In this document: positions 1-9,438 of the stretch, one piece after another
Numbering within the stretch: position 1 is the first letter of the stretch
How the letters are laid out: the number at the start of each line of letters is the position of its first letter
Origin: Clostridium thermobutyricum
GTDB taxonomy: Bacteria > Bacillota > Clostridia > Ch29
Length of the DNA stretch: 64,000 nt
Direction: 5' to 3'
NCBI GenBank assembly: GCA_016842005.1
Contig: JAENYD010000012.1
Location: 1-64,000, forward strand
The notes under the pieces: model-generated
Database searches by the model: none
What the model saw: only the letters and a program-made list of their open reading frames with translations
What the model was told of the DNA's origin: nothing
Translations under genes and position numbers: made by a program

Positions 1-118
1 TCAAAGCTTTTCGCCTGAAAGGCGAAGGGTTTAGACCTGGCGCATTGATACTAAACCTAATTCCTCTGATTATCTAGAGCACTAAGTTGATACTTGTCTT
101 TATTTTTGTATTATACAA

Positions 119-1003
119 TTACTTAAATAGAATTTTCCCTTTTTCAGTAATCTTTGTTAAATACTTAAGAAACTCTTCTCCTAGATTTTCTCGTTTCAGT
201 GCAAATTCTACAGTGGCTTGTAAGAAGCCCAACTTATCTCCTACATCATATCTCTTGCCCTTGAAGTTATATGCATACATAGCTTCCCTCTGAGCCAGCA
301 CTTTTAGTGCATCAGTAAGTTGGATTTCTCCGCCACTACCAGGCTTTGTATCCTCTAAAATACTGAATATTTCTGGATTAATTATATATCTTCCTAAAAT
401 AGCTATATTTGATGGTGTTTCTTTTGCAGAGGGCTTCTCAACAAGGTCCTTTACTTTATATATTCTATCTTCTATTAAGTTTCCTTTAATAATTCCATAC
501 TTATTAACATCTTCTTTAGGAATTTCCTGTACTCCTAAAACAGTCGTCTTATACTGATTGTACTTTTCAATCATCTGTTTTAAGCAAGGTGGTTTCCCAT
601 CAACAATATCATCTCCTAATAAAACTGCAAAGGGTTCATTACCAATAAAGCTTTTAGCACAATATATTGCATGTCCTAATCCTTTAGGCTCTTTTTGTCG
701 TATATAATGAATGTTCACAATATTAGATATATCTTGTACTAAGCTAAGTAACTCTTTCTTGCCTTTTTGCTGTAGTACCAGTTCAAGCTCAACAGATTTA
801 TCAAAATGGTCTTCTATAGCCCTTTTGTTTCTTCCGGTTATTATAAGAATATCTTCAATCCCTGAATCAATTGCCTCCTCTACAATGTACTGTATAGTAG
901 GTTTATCCACTATGGGAAGCATTTCCTTGGGCTGGGCCTTGGTTGCAGGCAAAAACCTAGTTCCTAACCCCGCAGCAGGTATTATAGCTTTTCTAATTCT
1001 CAT
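119..1003 (-). CDS. galU: UTP-glucose-1-phosphate uridylyltransferase
   Basis: This enzyme makes UDP-glucose from UTP and glucose-1-phosphate in the cytoplasm. The 294-residue length is normal for GalU/GtaB. The N-terminal nucleotide-binding signature [19 protein letters not shown] starts at residue 12, and LLGDD and VEKP motifs follow. The ATG start is preceded by GGGGGAA. It is the last gene of the minus-strand polysaccharide locus and lies 71 bp after the UDP-sugar dehydrogenase, which could use its product. The gene is AT-rich like its neighbours. The family assignment is secure. The role in this glycan is inferred from position. Confidence 0.95.
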   Translation of the reverse strand: MRIRKAIIPAAGLGTRFLPATKAQPKEMLPIVDKPTIQYIVEEAIDSGIEDILIITGRNKRAIEDHFDKSVELELVLQQKGKKELLSLVQDISNIVNIHYIRQKEPKGLGHAIYCAKSFIGNEPFAVLLGDDIVDGKPPCLKQMIEKYNQYKTTVLGVQEIPKEDVNKYGIIKGNLIEDRIYKVKDLVEKPSAKETPSNIAILGRYIINPEIFSILEDTKPGSGGEIQLTDALKVLAQREAMYAYNFKGKRYDVGDKLGFLQATVEFALKRENLGEEFLKYLTKITEKGKILFK

Positions 1004-1074
1004 GATAAATTCCCCCTGACTTTATGGTGAATACCAATATTTGCTTTATATTAAGCAATGTGTATTTAAATATT

Positions 1075-2412
1075 CTAACAGTTAAGGAGGCTTGATGAAA
1101 GCTCATCTATAGAAGTAGAATCTTTTCTTCCGATACAGTAATACTCAAAACCCAAATTTATCATTTCATCCGCTTCAAAAACATTTCTTCCATCAATAAA
1201 AATAGGCCTTTTTACAAGGTGTCTAACTTTTTGTAAATCTATTTCTTTAAATTCATCCCACTCGGTAACCAGTATTATAGCATCTGCGTCTTTCACTGTT
1301 TCGTAAATATCACTGCCATACTCTACACCATTCAAGACTTTTTCCGCATTAGATATAGCCACGGGATCAAAAGCCTTTACTATTCCTCCCATTTCCAGTA
1401 TTCTGGTTATTATATCAATAGAGGGTGCTTCCCTTATATCATCAGTATTAGGTTTAAACGCAAGCCCAAGTACGGCTATGATTCTGCCTTTAATTTCTCC
1501 AAGAACTTCTTGTAATTTTTCAACAGGTTTTAACTTTTGACGCTCATTTGTGTTAATAATGCTTTTAACTGTTTCAAAACTATATCCAGCCTTTTCCGCA
1601 ATTTTTACAATTGCCTTGGTATCTTTCGGAAAACAGGACCCTCCATATCCAATACCCGCCCGTAAAAATTTATCGGAAATCCTGCTATCCAAACCCATAC
1701 CTTCTGCCACTTCTTCAACATCAGCACCAACTTTTTCACAGATATTTGCTATTTCATTAATGAAAGTTATCTTTGTCGCTAAGAAGGCATTCGAAGCATA
1801 CTTTATCATCTCTGCACTTTCAGGAGTAGTCACCTTTACAGGACATTTTACAAACTTGTAAAGTTCAAGCATTACATCAGCAGCTTTTCTGCTATCCGCT
1901 CCAATAATAACCCTGTCTGCGTTCATTGTATCATAAACGGCATTACCCTCTCTTAGGAACTCAGGGTTTGACACAACATCGAAATCATGTGCTCCGATTT
2001 GATTTTTTTTGACTAACTCCTTAACCAGCTTCTGCGTTCCTACGGGTACCGTGCTCTTGTTTACAATTACTTTATACCCGTTTATGTACCTGGCAATATC
2101 CTCTGCTACCGCTTTCACGGCAGATAAATCCACATCTCCATCAGGTAAGGAAGGAGTCCCTACTGCTATAAATACTATATCCGAGTTTTCCACTCCGTAT
2201 TTTAAATCAGTTGTAAACTTTAATCTGTTTTCTTTAACGTTTTTATTAAGTAACTCTTGTAGTCCCTGTTCATATATGGGTATAACACTTTTATTAAGTT
2301 TATCGATTTTATCTTTATCCCTATCTACGCATATTACATTGTTACCAAACTCTGCAAAACATATCCCGGACACAAGACCTACATATCCTGCTCCTATAAA
2401 GCATAATTTCAT
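1075..2412 (-). CDS. ugd: UDP-glucose / UDP-GlcNAc 6-dehydrogenase
   Basis: This is an NAD-dependent four-electron dehydrogenase that oxidises C6 of a UDP-hexose to a uronic acid. The sequence shows the N-terminal Rossmann motif GAGYVGLVSG (residues 7-16), a central helical domain, the catalytic cysteine in GYGGSCFPKDTKA (Cys260) and the C-terminal UDP-binding domain. The 445-residue length is typical. The ATG follows GGAGG. Family knowledge allows UDP-glucose (Ugd/TuaD) or UDP-GlcNAc (WbpA-like) as substrate. The adjacent galU favours UDP-glucose, while the upstream aminotransferase/acetyltransferase/oxidoreductase trio favours UDP-GlcNAc. Sequence reading alone does not decide. Confidence 0.92.
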   Translation of the reverse strand: MKLCFIGAGYVGLVSGICFAEFGNNVICVDRDKDKIDKLNKSVIPIYEQGLQELLNKNVKENRLKFTTDLKYGVENSDIVFIAVGTPSLPDGDVDLSAVKAVAEDIARYINGYKVIVNKSTVPVGTQKLVKELVKKNQIGAHDFDVVSNPEFLREGNAVYDTMNADRVIIGADSRKAADVMLELYKFVKCPVKVTTPESAEMIKYASNAFLATKITFINEIANICEKVGADVEEVAEGMGLDSRISDKFLRAGIGYGGSCFPKDTKAIVKIAEKAGYSFETVKSIINTNERQKLKPVEKLQEVLGEIKGRIIAVLGLAFKPNTDDIREAPSIDIITRILEMGGIVKAFDPVAISNAEKVLNGVEYGSDIYETVKDADAIILVTEWDEFKEIDLQKVRHLVKRPIFIDGRNVFEADEMINLGFEYYCIGRKDSTSIDELSSSLLNC

Positions 2413-2528
2413 GCTATTACCTCCAAAACTGCTTTAATAACATTGTAATGGTTTCTATGGCTATTACATCATATATCATAAAAAATGGACCCAAACTCAG
2501 TATTTACGCAGGTTTTGATTCTGTTAAT

Positions 2529-3656
2529 CTAACTCTTTAATTTTGATATTATTCTTGTAATAGTATCACAGATCGATTTAATTGTCTCTTTCTCCAATTC
2601 AGGCCACATTGGCAAGCTTATAATTTCCTTACTTACTTTTTCACTTATCGGAAAATCTCCCTCGGAATAACCTAAATATTTATAAGCCGGCTGCAAATGT
2701 AAGGGTACCGGATAGTGTATTCCAGTATATATATTTTCTTTTAACAGTTCTTCTTTTACTGTGTCCCTGTCATTAATTCTCACTACGTAAAGGTGGTATA
2801 CGTGCTTACAATCGTTTACTACCTTTGGAGTAATCAAATTACATTGCCCTAATAATTCATTATAATACATAGCATTTTCTATTCTCTTATCATTCCAGTA
2901 GTCTAAATGCTTTAGCTTTATTCTTAGTACAGCCGCCTGTATTGAGTCGAGTCTGCTGTTAAAGCCTTCCATTTCATGTATGTATTTTTCTATTCTCCCG
3001 TGATTGGACAGCATTTTAATCTTTCGAGCCAAAACAGCGTCATTTGTTATAATTGCTCCTGCATCGCCAAATGCTCCTAAATTCTTTCCCGGATAAAAGG
3101 AAAATGTAGCTACATCTCCGTATGCTCCCGGACCTTTCTCTTTATATTTTGATCCATGGGCCTGAGCTGCATCTTCAATTACTTTCAAATCAAACTCTTG
3201 TGCTATTCCCATTATTTGTTCCATATCCGCCATTTGTCCATATAAATGAACCGGTATAACTGCTTTAATATTTTTTTTATGAATATTTCGTTTGATATAA
3301 TCCTTTAACTTTTCCGGATCCATTGTATAAGTTTCTTCATCTATATCCACAAAATCCACACTGGCACCTACTGATGTTATGGCTTCAGAAGTAGCTATAA
3401 ATGTATTTGGTACAGTAATAACAGTATCTCCATACCCGATATCAAGGGCTTTTAGGGCAAATGTCAACGCATCTGTCCCATTTCCGCAGGCAATAGCATA
3501 TTTTACGTTGCAGTATTCAGCAAATTCGGTTTCGAACTTGTCCACTTCTTCTCCGCCTATAAATTGAGTATTATCAATAAGAAACTTAATCTTTTTCATT
3601 ACTTCGTCATAAATTTCTTTATAACAATCTGATAAATTCATTAAAGGTATAGCCAT
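2529..3656 (-). CDS. DegT/DnrJ/EryC1/StrS family sugar aminotransferase
   Basis: This is a PLP-dependent aminotransferase that adds an amino group to a nucleotide-linked keto-sugar. Key features are the cofactor-site motif GNGTDAL (about residue 58), EDAAQAHG (161-168) and the PLP lysine in [13 protein letters not shown] (Lys191). The chosen ATG (MAIPLMN) has an AAAGGAG site 7-8 nt upstream. A longer frame exists but would overlap the preceding gene and lacks a site. It sits directly after an LbH acetyltransferase and a Gfo/Idh oxidoreductase, matching the WlbC/WbpE step of UDP-2,3-diacetamido-uronic acid synthesis. The exact sugar is an inference. Confidence 0.88.
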   Translation of the reverse strand: MAIPLMNLSDCYKEIYDEVMKKIKFLIDNTQFIGGEEVDKFETEFAEYCNVKYAIACGNGTDALTFALKALDIGYGDTVITVPNTFIATSEAITSVGASVDFVDIDEETYTMDPEKLKDYIKRNIHKKNIKAVIPVHLYGQMADMEQIMGIAQEFDLKVIEDAAQAHGSKYKEKGPGAYGDVATFSFYPGKNLGAFGDAGAIITNDAVLARKIKMLSNHGRIEKYIHEMEGFNSRLDSIQAAVLRIKLKHLDYWNDKRIENAMYYNELLGQCNLITPKVVNDCKHVYHLYVVRINDRDTVKEELLKENIYTGIHYPVPLHLQPAYKYLGYSEGDFPISEKVSKEIISLPMWPELEKETIKSICDTITRIISKLKS

Positions 3657-3729
3657 TAATATACTCCTTTCATAAAACATACTGTTGCTGAAAAGTATTT
3701 TATCTGGAATATGGTAATATATGTACAAA

Positions 3730-4335
3730 TTAATATTCCTCAATGTCACCTATACTGCCGATTATTTTCCCAGGATTCCCAACAACTACTGATTTATCAG
3801 GAACATTTTTCACTACTACAGTACCTGCTCCAACAAGAGAATTCTCTCCAATAATTTTTCCGGGCAAAATAGTTGAATTTGCACCTATCTTTGCGTTTTC
3901 TTTGACAACAGGGCCTTTCAGATTTTCCTTAACATTTTTTGATCTTGGGTATTTAGCATTAGTAAGCACAACATTAGGTCCTATCCAGCAACTCTCTTCA
4001 AGTACCGAGTATTCGGGAATAAACGCTTGTGAGTGTATTCTTACATTATCTTTTATTTCAACATGATGCTCAATACACGAACCTGTGCCAATGCTTACAT
4101 TATTTCCAATGTCATTGCATTCTCTAATTGTTACATGGTGTCCGCTTTGAAAGTTATCCCCAATTCTATTACCTGCATATATTACAGTATGAGAACGGAT
4201 GACCGCATTATCACCAATTATTGTTTTAATCTCCCCGGGGCCTTTCCCTTTAGGAGGTTTCCCAATTATCACAAAATCATCGATTACAATGCCTTTTCCC
4301 ATCTCCACATTAGGATAAATTTTATAGTTTAACAT
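3730..4335 (-). CDS. Left-handed beta-helix sugar N-acetyltransferase
   Basis: The 201-residue protein is made almost wholly of hexapeptide repeats ([LIV]-G-x4), the left-handed beta-helix fold. It has the GxNSTILPG and VGAGTVV signatures near the C-terminus seen in WlbB/WbpD-type acetyl-CoA:amino-sugar N-acetyltransferases. Its ATG overlaps the stop of the upstream oxidoreductase by 7 nt, so the two are translationally coupled. The downstream aminotransferase would supply the amino group it acetylates. Serine or maltose acetyltransferases share the fold, but the context argues for a nucleotide-sugar substrate. Confidence 0.82.
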   Translation of the reverse strand: MLNYKIYPNVEMGKGIVIDDFVIIGKPPKGKGPGEIKTIIGDNAVIRSHTVIYAGNRIGDNFQSGHHVTIRECNDIGNNVSIGTGSCIEHHVEIKDNVRIHSQAFIPEYSVLEESCWIGPNVVLTNAKYPRSKNVKENLKGPVVKENAKIGANSTILPGKIIGENSLVGAGTVVVKNVPDKSVVVGNPGKIIGSIGDIEEY

Positions 4336-5399
4336 TTACAATTTCCCCCTAGTTTACATCTTTTAGGCTCAAACCTTAGCTTAACATTTTTGCCTGTCTC
4401 AGCGGACTCATATATTGCATTTATTAATTCAAGAGATTTCCTGCCTTCTAATCCATCTACCAAGGCTTTTTTATTGTTTTTTATACAATCTATAACATGC
4501 TCTAGATATCTTTGATGTCCAAAACCGTATACATTAGGAGGATTTTCCCTATACTTTTCTAAAATTTCTTTATCTTCCGGCCTTTCGTCTTCGAATTTCC
4601 ATATCTTCATTTCATTTACCGCAACTCCGCCTATTTCAACTGTCCCTTTCTCACCCAAAATAGAAATAGAACCTTCAATATTTGTAGGCCTTGCAGCAGT
4701 CGTTGCTTCAATGACCCCTAAAGCTCCGTTTTTAAATCTTATAATCACTACTCCGGTATCTTCAACTTCAATATCTGCAAGCCTTGTTGTAGTCATAGCC
4801 GAAACTTCAACAGGTTGTCCCAACATCCATTCCAATAAGTCAATATGATGAGATGCTTGATTGGTAAGGCATCCCCCGTCAAATTTCCACGTCCCACGCC
4901 AGTCATCCATATCATAATAATGTTGATGTCTTGCCCAACGCACTCTTACTGTGCCCATAACCAGCTTACCGAATCTGCCTTCTTCTAAAGCTTGTCTTAA
5001 CTTTTGAACCGGCAAATTATACCTATTTTGTTTAACAACAAATAATCTTACCCCATTTTCATCACAAGTTCTAATCATTTCGTCCGCATCGTCTAATCTA
5101 AGAGCCATGGGTTTTTCGCATACTATATGTTTTCTATATTTTTTCACAATATCTATAGTATGTTTAGCATGAAGACCACTTGGAGTAAGGATATTTACTA
5201 TATCTATATCTTCTTTTTGGAACATTTCATTATAATCTGTGTAATAAGATATGTTATACTTTTTACCGTATTCTTCTGCCCTATCTTCAATAGTGTCACA
5301 AACTGCTACGAGTTCCGCTTCTTCTAGCTCGCTTAGAACTTCAGCATGTTTCTTGGCAATTCTTCCGCATCCTAATAAAGCAAATTTTAATTTAGACAC
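4329..5399 (-). CDS. Gfo/Idh/MocA family NAD-dependent sugar oxidoreductase
   Basis: The N-terminal dinucleotide fold shows GCGRIAKKHAE (from about residue 13) and the family EKP motif (about residue 98). The C-terminal alpha/beta domain contains DGGCLTNQASHHIDLLEW, with the substrate-site histidines. It probably oxidises C3 of a UDP-sugar acid before transamination, like WlbA/WbpB. The first possible start (GTG at 5408) lies almost on top of the AGAGG site. The next GTG (5399) is better spaced and is used here. The C-terminus ends in a short tail with three cysteines (CKLGGNCKC), unusual for the family and possibly metal-binding. Function at the pathway level is inferred from the neighbours. 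Confidence 0.85.
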   Translation of the reverse strand: MSKLKFALLGCGRIAKKHAEVLSELEEAELVAVCDTIEDRAEEYGKKYNISYYTDYNEMFQKEDIDIVNILTPSGLHAKHTIDIVKKYRKHIVCEKPMALRLDDADEMIRTCDENGVRLFVVKQNRYNLPVQKLRQALEEGRFGKLVMGTVRVRWARHQHYYDMDDWRGTWKFDGGCLTNQASHHIDLLEWMLGQPVEVSAMTTTRLADIEVEDTGVVIIRFKNGALGVIEATTAARPTNIEGSISILGEKGTVEIGGVAVNEMKIWKFEDERPEDKEILEKYRENPPNVYGFGHQRYLEHVIDCIKNNKKALVDGLEGRKSLELINAIYESAETGKNVKLRFEPKRCKLGGNCKC

Positions 5400-5694
5400 T
5401 TTTTTCACCTCTTGTGCAAAATTCTATTAATTGAATTTTTATTACTACTCGAACTTTTCTTATAAAGCTCTGCCTTTTCGATTTTGTAAGCTTGATTAAC
5501 CAAATACGGTTTCTGCTTATGTGCTAACCCCCCATCTGAAAGGTAATAAAATCAACCCTGCTATGTCTTCTATGGCTTTATTTGATATTCTGATACCTTC
5601 CACATGACTCTACTATTAGACTATAATTATTGGTAATTATCCTCTTAAAAGCTTAGATCCTATAGATTTTTTATATTATCCAATATGATTAAAG

Positions 5695-6957
5695 CTATAA
5701 GCTTTCGACAATTTCAATCAACTTGTTTGTTAATACCTTAAAATCATAATCTTTAGCTGCATTTCTTGCATTTTTACTCATGGCTGAATATTCTTCACTA
5801 TTCATATTTGCAATTTTTATTATAGCTTCTCCTATACTTTCTTCCGATTGATCATTTAAAGAAATTCCTGCACCATACTTTTCTATTATATCGTAACCCA
5901 TGGTTATAGTACTCAATATCGGTTTTCCGGCAGCAAGATACTCAAATGTCTTATTTTGACTTCCTCCATATTTCCAGATATCATGATAAGAATAGTTAAG
6001 AATATTCAAATTAGATTGACTAACTATATACGGGATATATTTTTTTTCAACTCTTCCTTTAAAAATGACATTTCTGATATTTTCAATCTGACATTTATTT
6101 TCTAAATAACTTTTTTCATTGCCGTCTCCATATATCAAAAATTTAATATTAGAACCCGATTTTTCTTGCACATATTTAGCTGCATTGATAATCAACTCAA
6201 GATTATTAACCCTTCTTATAGATCCCGCATAAACAACCTTAAAAGTCCCTTCACTATTTAAATCATTATCTTCCAGGACATAATGCTCCTTATTATAATA
6301 AAAAACTTCTAAATCAACACCATTATTTATATGATGTACTTTGCTAATATCAACCGGGCCTCCATTCCCCTTGTCCCAGCCATTCTCAACAATATAATCT
6401 TTTCCACCTTCCATTGTAAAGATCAACTTATCTGATTTTTTATAAATCCATTTCTCTCCTTGATACAAAAGCTTTGCAAGTAAACTCCTTTTTTTCAATG
6501 AACCGTACGCTACTATAGTCTCCGGCCATAAATCACGCACTTCACAAATACAAGGAACTCCGAATTCTCTAGCAATTTTTATTCCAGCAACTAACGTAAG
6601 TGGGTGAACACTAGATGCAAGGATTACATCTGGTTTCCCATGTTTCTTTGCATACTCCTTTGTCACTGGAAAGAGATTGCAGTAAAAAGCGATCATATTT
6701 TGCACACGCTTTATGCCATTATCCTTATAATCTGGACCCTTTACGAAAACAAACGGAATATCATTGACTTGATCCACCAAGAATTTTTGTCCTTTGGTAT
6801 CAATATTCTCATTGGAATTATGAACAGTCGATGCACAAAAAATAGTAGGATGATAGCCTTTTTTAATTAAGTTCTCAGCAAACCAGTAATGTCTCCAACC
6901 TCTATCTTTAAACATAATAGTTGCATAATGATTCCATATCCATATCTTTTTCATCAT
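5695..6957 (-). CDS. Glycosyltransferase family 4
   Basis: This is a GT-B fold retaining glycosyltransferase that should add one sugar to the lipid-linked repeat unit at the inner membrane face. The N-terminal half has a receptor-like Rossmann region with EVRDLWPET, and the C-terminal half has VVYAGSIRRVNN, the donor-site KTFEYLAAGKPI and an acidic residue pattern typical of GT4 (WbuB-like). The ATG at 6957 (MMKKIW) follows AAGGAG at 9 nt. A longer in-frame start has no site. It is the only obvious sugar-adding transferase in the AT-rich block besides the initiating transferase, so further transferases must be encoded elsewhere or the repeat unit is short. Confidence 0.88.
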   Translation of the reverse strand: MMKKIWIWNHYATIMFKDRGWRHYWFAENLIKKGYHPTIFCASTVHNSNENIDTKGQKFLVDQVNDIPFVFVKGPDYKDNGIKRVQNMIAFYCNLFPVTKEYAKKHGKPDVILASSVHPLTLVAGIKIAREFGVPCICEVRDLWPETIVAYGSLKKRSLLAKLLYQGEKWIYKKSDKLIFTMEGGKDYIVENGWDKGNGGPVDISKVHHINNGVDLEVFYYNKEHYVLEDNDLNSEGTFKVVYAGSIRRVNNLELIINAAKYVQEKSGSNIKFLIYGDGNEKSYLENKCQIENIRNVIFKGRVEKKYIPYIVSQSNLNILNYSYHDIWKYGGSQNKTFEYLAAGKPILSTITMGYDIIEKYGAGISLNDQSEESIGEAIIKIANMNSEEYSAMSKNARNAAKDYDFKVLTNKLIEIVESL

Positions 6958-7151
6958 TAACAAATGCTCCTTATGCTTTGTGTTTATCAAATATTAGGAA
7001 TTCATCATTTTTCAATGATACCACATAATTAATACACCTTTATACTAGCCCTTATAATTCATACCTAACTTCATCTATTCTGTGTCTAGAGAGCAATTAC
7101 ATCCATTTTTAGTATAAATGTATTTGCATTACTTAATATTGACCGAAACTA

Positions 7152-7661
7152 TCAGTCGTTAACTTCGTACAATTTAAATATACCAAATAGCCTTCGAATA
7201 ATTAACTTGGAACTTTTTACAAAGCCCACTTTTTCAACCCCTTTTTGAGAAGCGATATTAGATTGTTCAATTAACATATACACATCTCCTTTGGGATTAT
7301 TAGTCAAATGCTGCTGAACAGCTTTTTGAATAACATAAGGATAAATACCATATCCTCTATAGTTCTCATCTGTAAAACAGTTCCCAATTTGCAAATCATG
7401 TTTTCCCATGAATGGAAACTTATAACATTGTTTCGTCGCATACGAATAGTGCACTTCTTTGCTATTATCAAACACACTATAAACCCAACAATTGCCCATT
7501 GTATTAATAAACCAATAGAGATCATATATAAAATGATTAGATTTCGTCATATTTAACAATGATATTTTGCGTACAGATAATCGTAAATTGTTATTCTTGT
7601 TTAATTGTCTATCCTGAAAAGCAGCTTTACTTTCTTTGTTGTATTTATATAACTCATACAT
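7152..7661 (-). CDS. GNAT-like N-acetyltransferase
   Basis: The 169-residue protein carries the acetyl-CoA binding signature RGYGIY (about residue 110) preceded by a beta strand, and a later SNIASQKGVEKVGF segment that matches motif B of the GNAT fold. The start ATG follows AGAGG. It lies between a glycosyltransferase and a branched-chain-type aminotransferase in the polysaccharide locus, so an amino-acid or amino-sugar acceptor is plausible. No closer family is recognised. It is AT-rich like its neighbours. Confidence 0.7.
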   Translation of the reverse strand: MYELYKYNKESKAAFQDRQLNKNNNLRLSVRKISLLNMTKSNHFIYDLYWFINTMGNCWVYSVFDNSKEVHYSYATKQCYKFPFMGKHDLQIGNCFTDENYRGYGIYPYVIQKAVQQHLTNNPKGDVYMLIEQSNIASQKGVEKVGFVKSSKLIIRRLFGIFKLYEVND

Positions 7662-7730
7662 TTATATAACCTCTTGCTCATAAAATTTATAAATTAAGCA
7701 TTCAATTAATCGATAATCCTTAGTGAAGAA

Positions 7731-8657
7731 TCAATAAATCGGTGTTAACCAGTAAAAGTATTCTTTAACTTCACCGTGAACCACTTTCAAATACATCTCT
7801 TTAATTGTTTCAGTAATATCTCCTGGTTCTCCATTACCAACAGCAATACCATCGATATTTAACACTGGTACAATTTCCATGGCTGAACCGCACAAGAAAG
7901 CTTCATCGCAGATGTATAATTCTGTTCTATCGATATCTCTCTCTATAACTTTTATCTTTAATTCTTTCTTTGCCAATTCTATAATTGTATCTCTTGTAAT
8001 ACTCTCTAAAATAGAAGCAGTCACTGGAGGAGTTATTAATGTGCCATCTCTAACAATTAAAAAGCATGAACCAGGTCCTTCAGCAATTTTCCCTTGAGTA
8101 TTCATAAAGATTGCAGAATCATAACCATTCTCTAATGCTTCCATTTGAGCCATTCTACTATTGATATAATTTGCACCAACTTTTACTTTTGGAGAAATGT
8201 TTTTATCACTGATACGTTCCCACGAACTAACACAGCATTTTAACCCTGGCTTTGTGGGGTTAAGAGTTCTGCCTTTAGGTATGGGAGCAATAAACATATT
8301 AACTGGCCCTTTTGACATCCAAGAACCAAACCCATCTATAAACACAGTTTGGCGAACTGCGATATCTTCTTTATAGCCATTAGCCTTTATAACATCAATT
8401 AATCCTTGCTTCAATTCATCAATCGAATACTTATCTTCCATACGAAACATCTTCATGGAATTTTTAAGTCGCTTATAGTGTTCTGGTAGTCGAAAAGCAT
8501 ATAATTGCTGTTTATCTTCATTCCAGTAACAGCGAATCCCCTCAAAAACATTGGCTCCAAATTGTGACGTAGGAGATAATACGTTTATCGTTGCTTCTTG
8601 AAGATTTACTATTCTCCCATTTAACCAAATCAATCGGTTTTCCGCATTACTACTCAT
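7731..8657 (-). CDS. Branched-chain amino acid aminotransferase family protein (class IV PLP)
   Basis: The 308-residue protein has the fold-type IV layout. The PLP lysine is expected in the VKVGANYINS region, with the EGPGSCFL and SITRDTIIELA motifs near the PLP phosphate and the substrate site. Such enzymes normally interconvert branched-chain amino acids and keto acids with glutamate. The D-amino acid transaminase subfamily and aminodeoxychorismate lyase share the fold. Finding an IlvE-like enzyme inside a polysaccharide locus, away from ilv genes and next to a decarboxylase, an aldolase-like gene and a GNAT, suggests a special amino acid made for the glycan. That role is an inference. Confidence 0.82.
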   Translation of the reverse strand: MSSNAENRLIWLNGRIVNLQEATINVLSPTSQFGANVFEGIRCYWNEDKQQLYAFRLPEHYKRLKNSMKMFRMEDKYSIDELKQGLIDVIKANGYKEDIAVRQTVFIDGFGSWMSKGPVNMFIAPIPKGRTLNPTKPGLKCCVSSWERISDKNISPKVKVGANYINSRMAQMEALENGYDSAIFMNTQGKIAEGPGSCFLIVRDGTLITPPVTASILESITRDTIIELAKKELKIKVIERDIDRTELYICDEAFLCGSAMEIVPVLNIDGIAVGNGEPGDITETIKEMYLKVVHGEVKEYFYWLTPIY

Positions 8658-8731
8658 CTTGATCCCCCCAAATATAAATCGAAGATCTAAAGTTCCTAAA
8701 TAATCGCTTTAGTAAATTCAACTTGCACACT

Positions 8732-9415
8732 CTATTTCTTCCCTGCACGAGCCTTTTCCAATACTGATGCCGTAGCCATTGCAGCTATTTCCTCATCTGA
8801 AGCATTCTCCATAGATTCATCTTTTAATTCATAAATGTCTTTCATTTTAAATACATTCAGTACTGTGAGAAAAATAATTTTAAAGTCTATCAATACACCA
8901 TATTTATTAAATAAATCAATATAACGATTGTCATGCTTTATTTTTTCATCCCACGGAAGTTCGTTCCTACCGCTAACTTGTGCCAAACCTGTTATGCCTG
9001 GCAAAACAGTAAACCGTCTTTTATATTCTTCATTTAAATCATCATAATTACCAAGTTCATAGGAAACCGGCGGTCTCGGCCCTACTATTGACATATCCCC
9101 TTTTATGATGTTAAATAGCTGAGGTAATTCATCCAAACTGCTTTTTCTTAGGAACTTCCCCACCTTAGTTACACGAAAATCATTAGCATAGTTAAACAGT
9201 CCTGTACCCATCTGCTCGGCATTCTCTATCATCGTGCGGAATTTATACATGGTGAATACTCTACCATCTTTAGTTAATCTCCCTTGTTTGAACAAAGCAG
9301 GCCCCTTAGAATCAAGTTTTATTGCCACAGCAATAACTATAAAAATAGGAAATAATATAATTAACGCTACTATTGTAAGCAGCAAATCAATAAACCTCTT
9401 TATAGCATACTTCAA
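8732..9415 (-). CDS. Initiating undecaprenyl-phosphate sugar-1-phosphate transferase (PglC/WcaJ-type)
   Basis: This is a monotopic phosphoglycosyl transferase that starts the repeat unit on undecaprenyl phosphate. The sequence shows one N-terminal hydrophobic helix with a central proline (LFPIF), KFRTM, the catalytic Asp-Glu pair in SSLDELPQLFN, GDMSIVGPRP and PGITGLAQVSGR. The start is chosen as TTG at 9415 because GGAGGGG lies 6 nt upstream. An upstream TTG at 9442 overlapping the previous stop has no such site. The short size marks the catalytic core alone, without the extra N-terminal helices of WbaP. It carries a variable acidic C-terminal tail. Confidence 0.93.
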   Translation of the reverse strand: MKYAIKRFIDLLLTIVALIILFPIFIVIAVAIKLDSKGPALFKQGRLTKDGRVFTMYKFRTMIENAEQMGTGLFNYANDFRVTKVGKFLRKSSLDELPQLFNIIKGDMSIVGPRPPVSYELGNYDDLNEEYKRRFTVLPGITGLAQVSGRNELPWDEKIKHDNRYIDLFNKYGVLIDFKIIFLTVLNVFKMKDIYELKDESMENASDEEIAAMATASVLEKARAGKK

Positions 9416-9438
9416 AATAGACCCCTCCAAGAAATCGA

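Noticed and set aside
10-26. Hairpin TTCGCCT/AGGCGAA near the window start as galU terminator
   Set aside because: It is about 90 nt after the galU stop and has no T-tract on the minus strand, so it is not claimed as a terminator.
5400-5694. Possible remnant of a glycan gene in the gap before the GT4 gene
   Set aside because: A short protein-like stretch (DGGLAHKQKPYL) can be read on the minus strand but stops interrupt it and no family was recognised, so no pseudogene is called.
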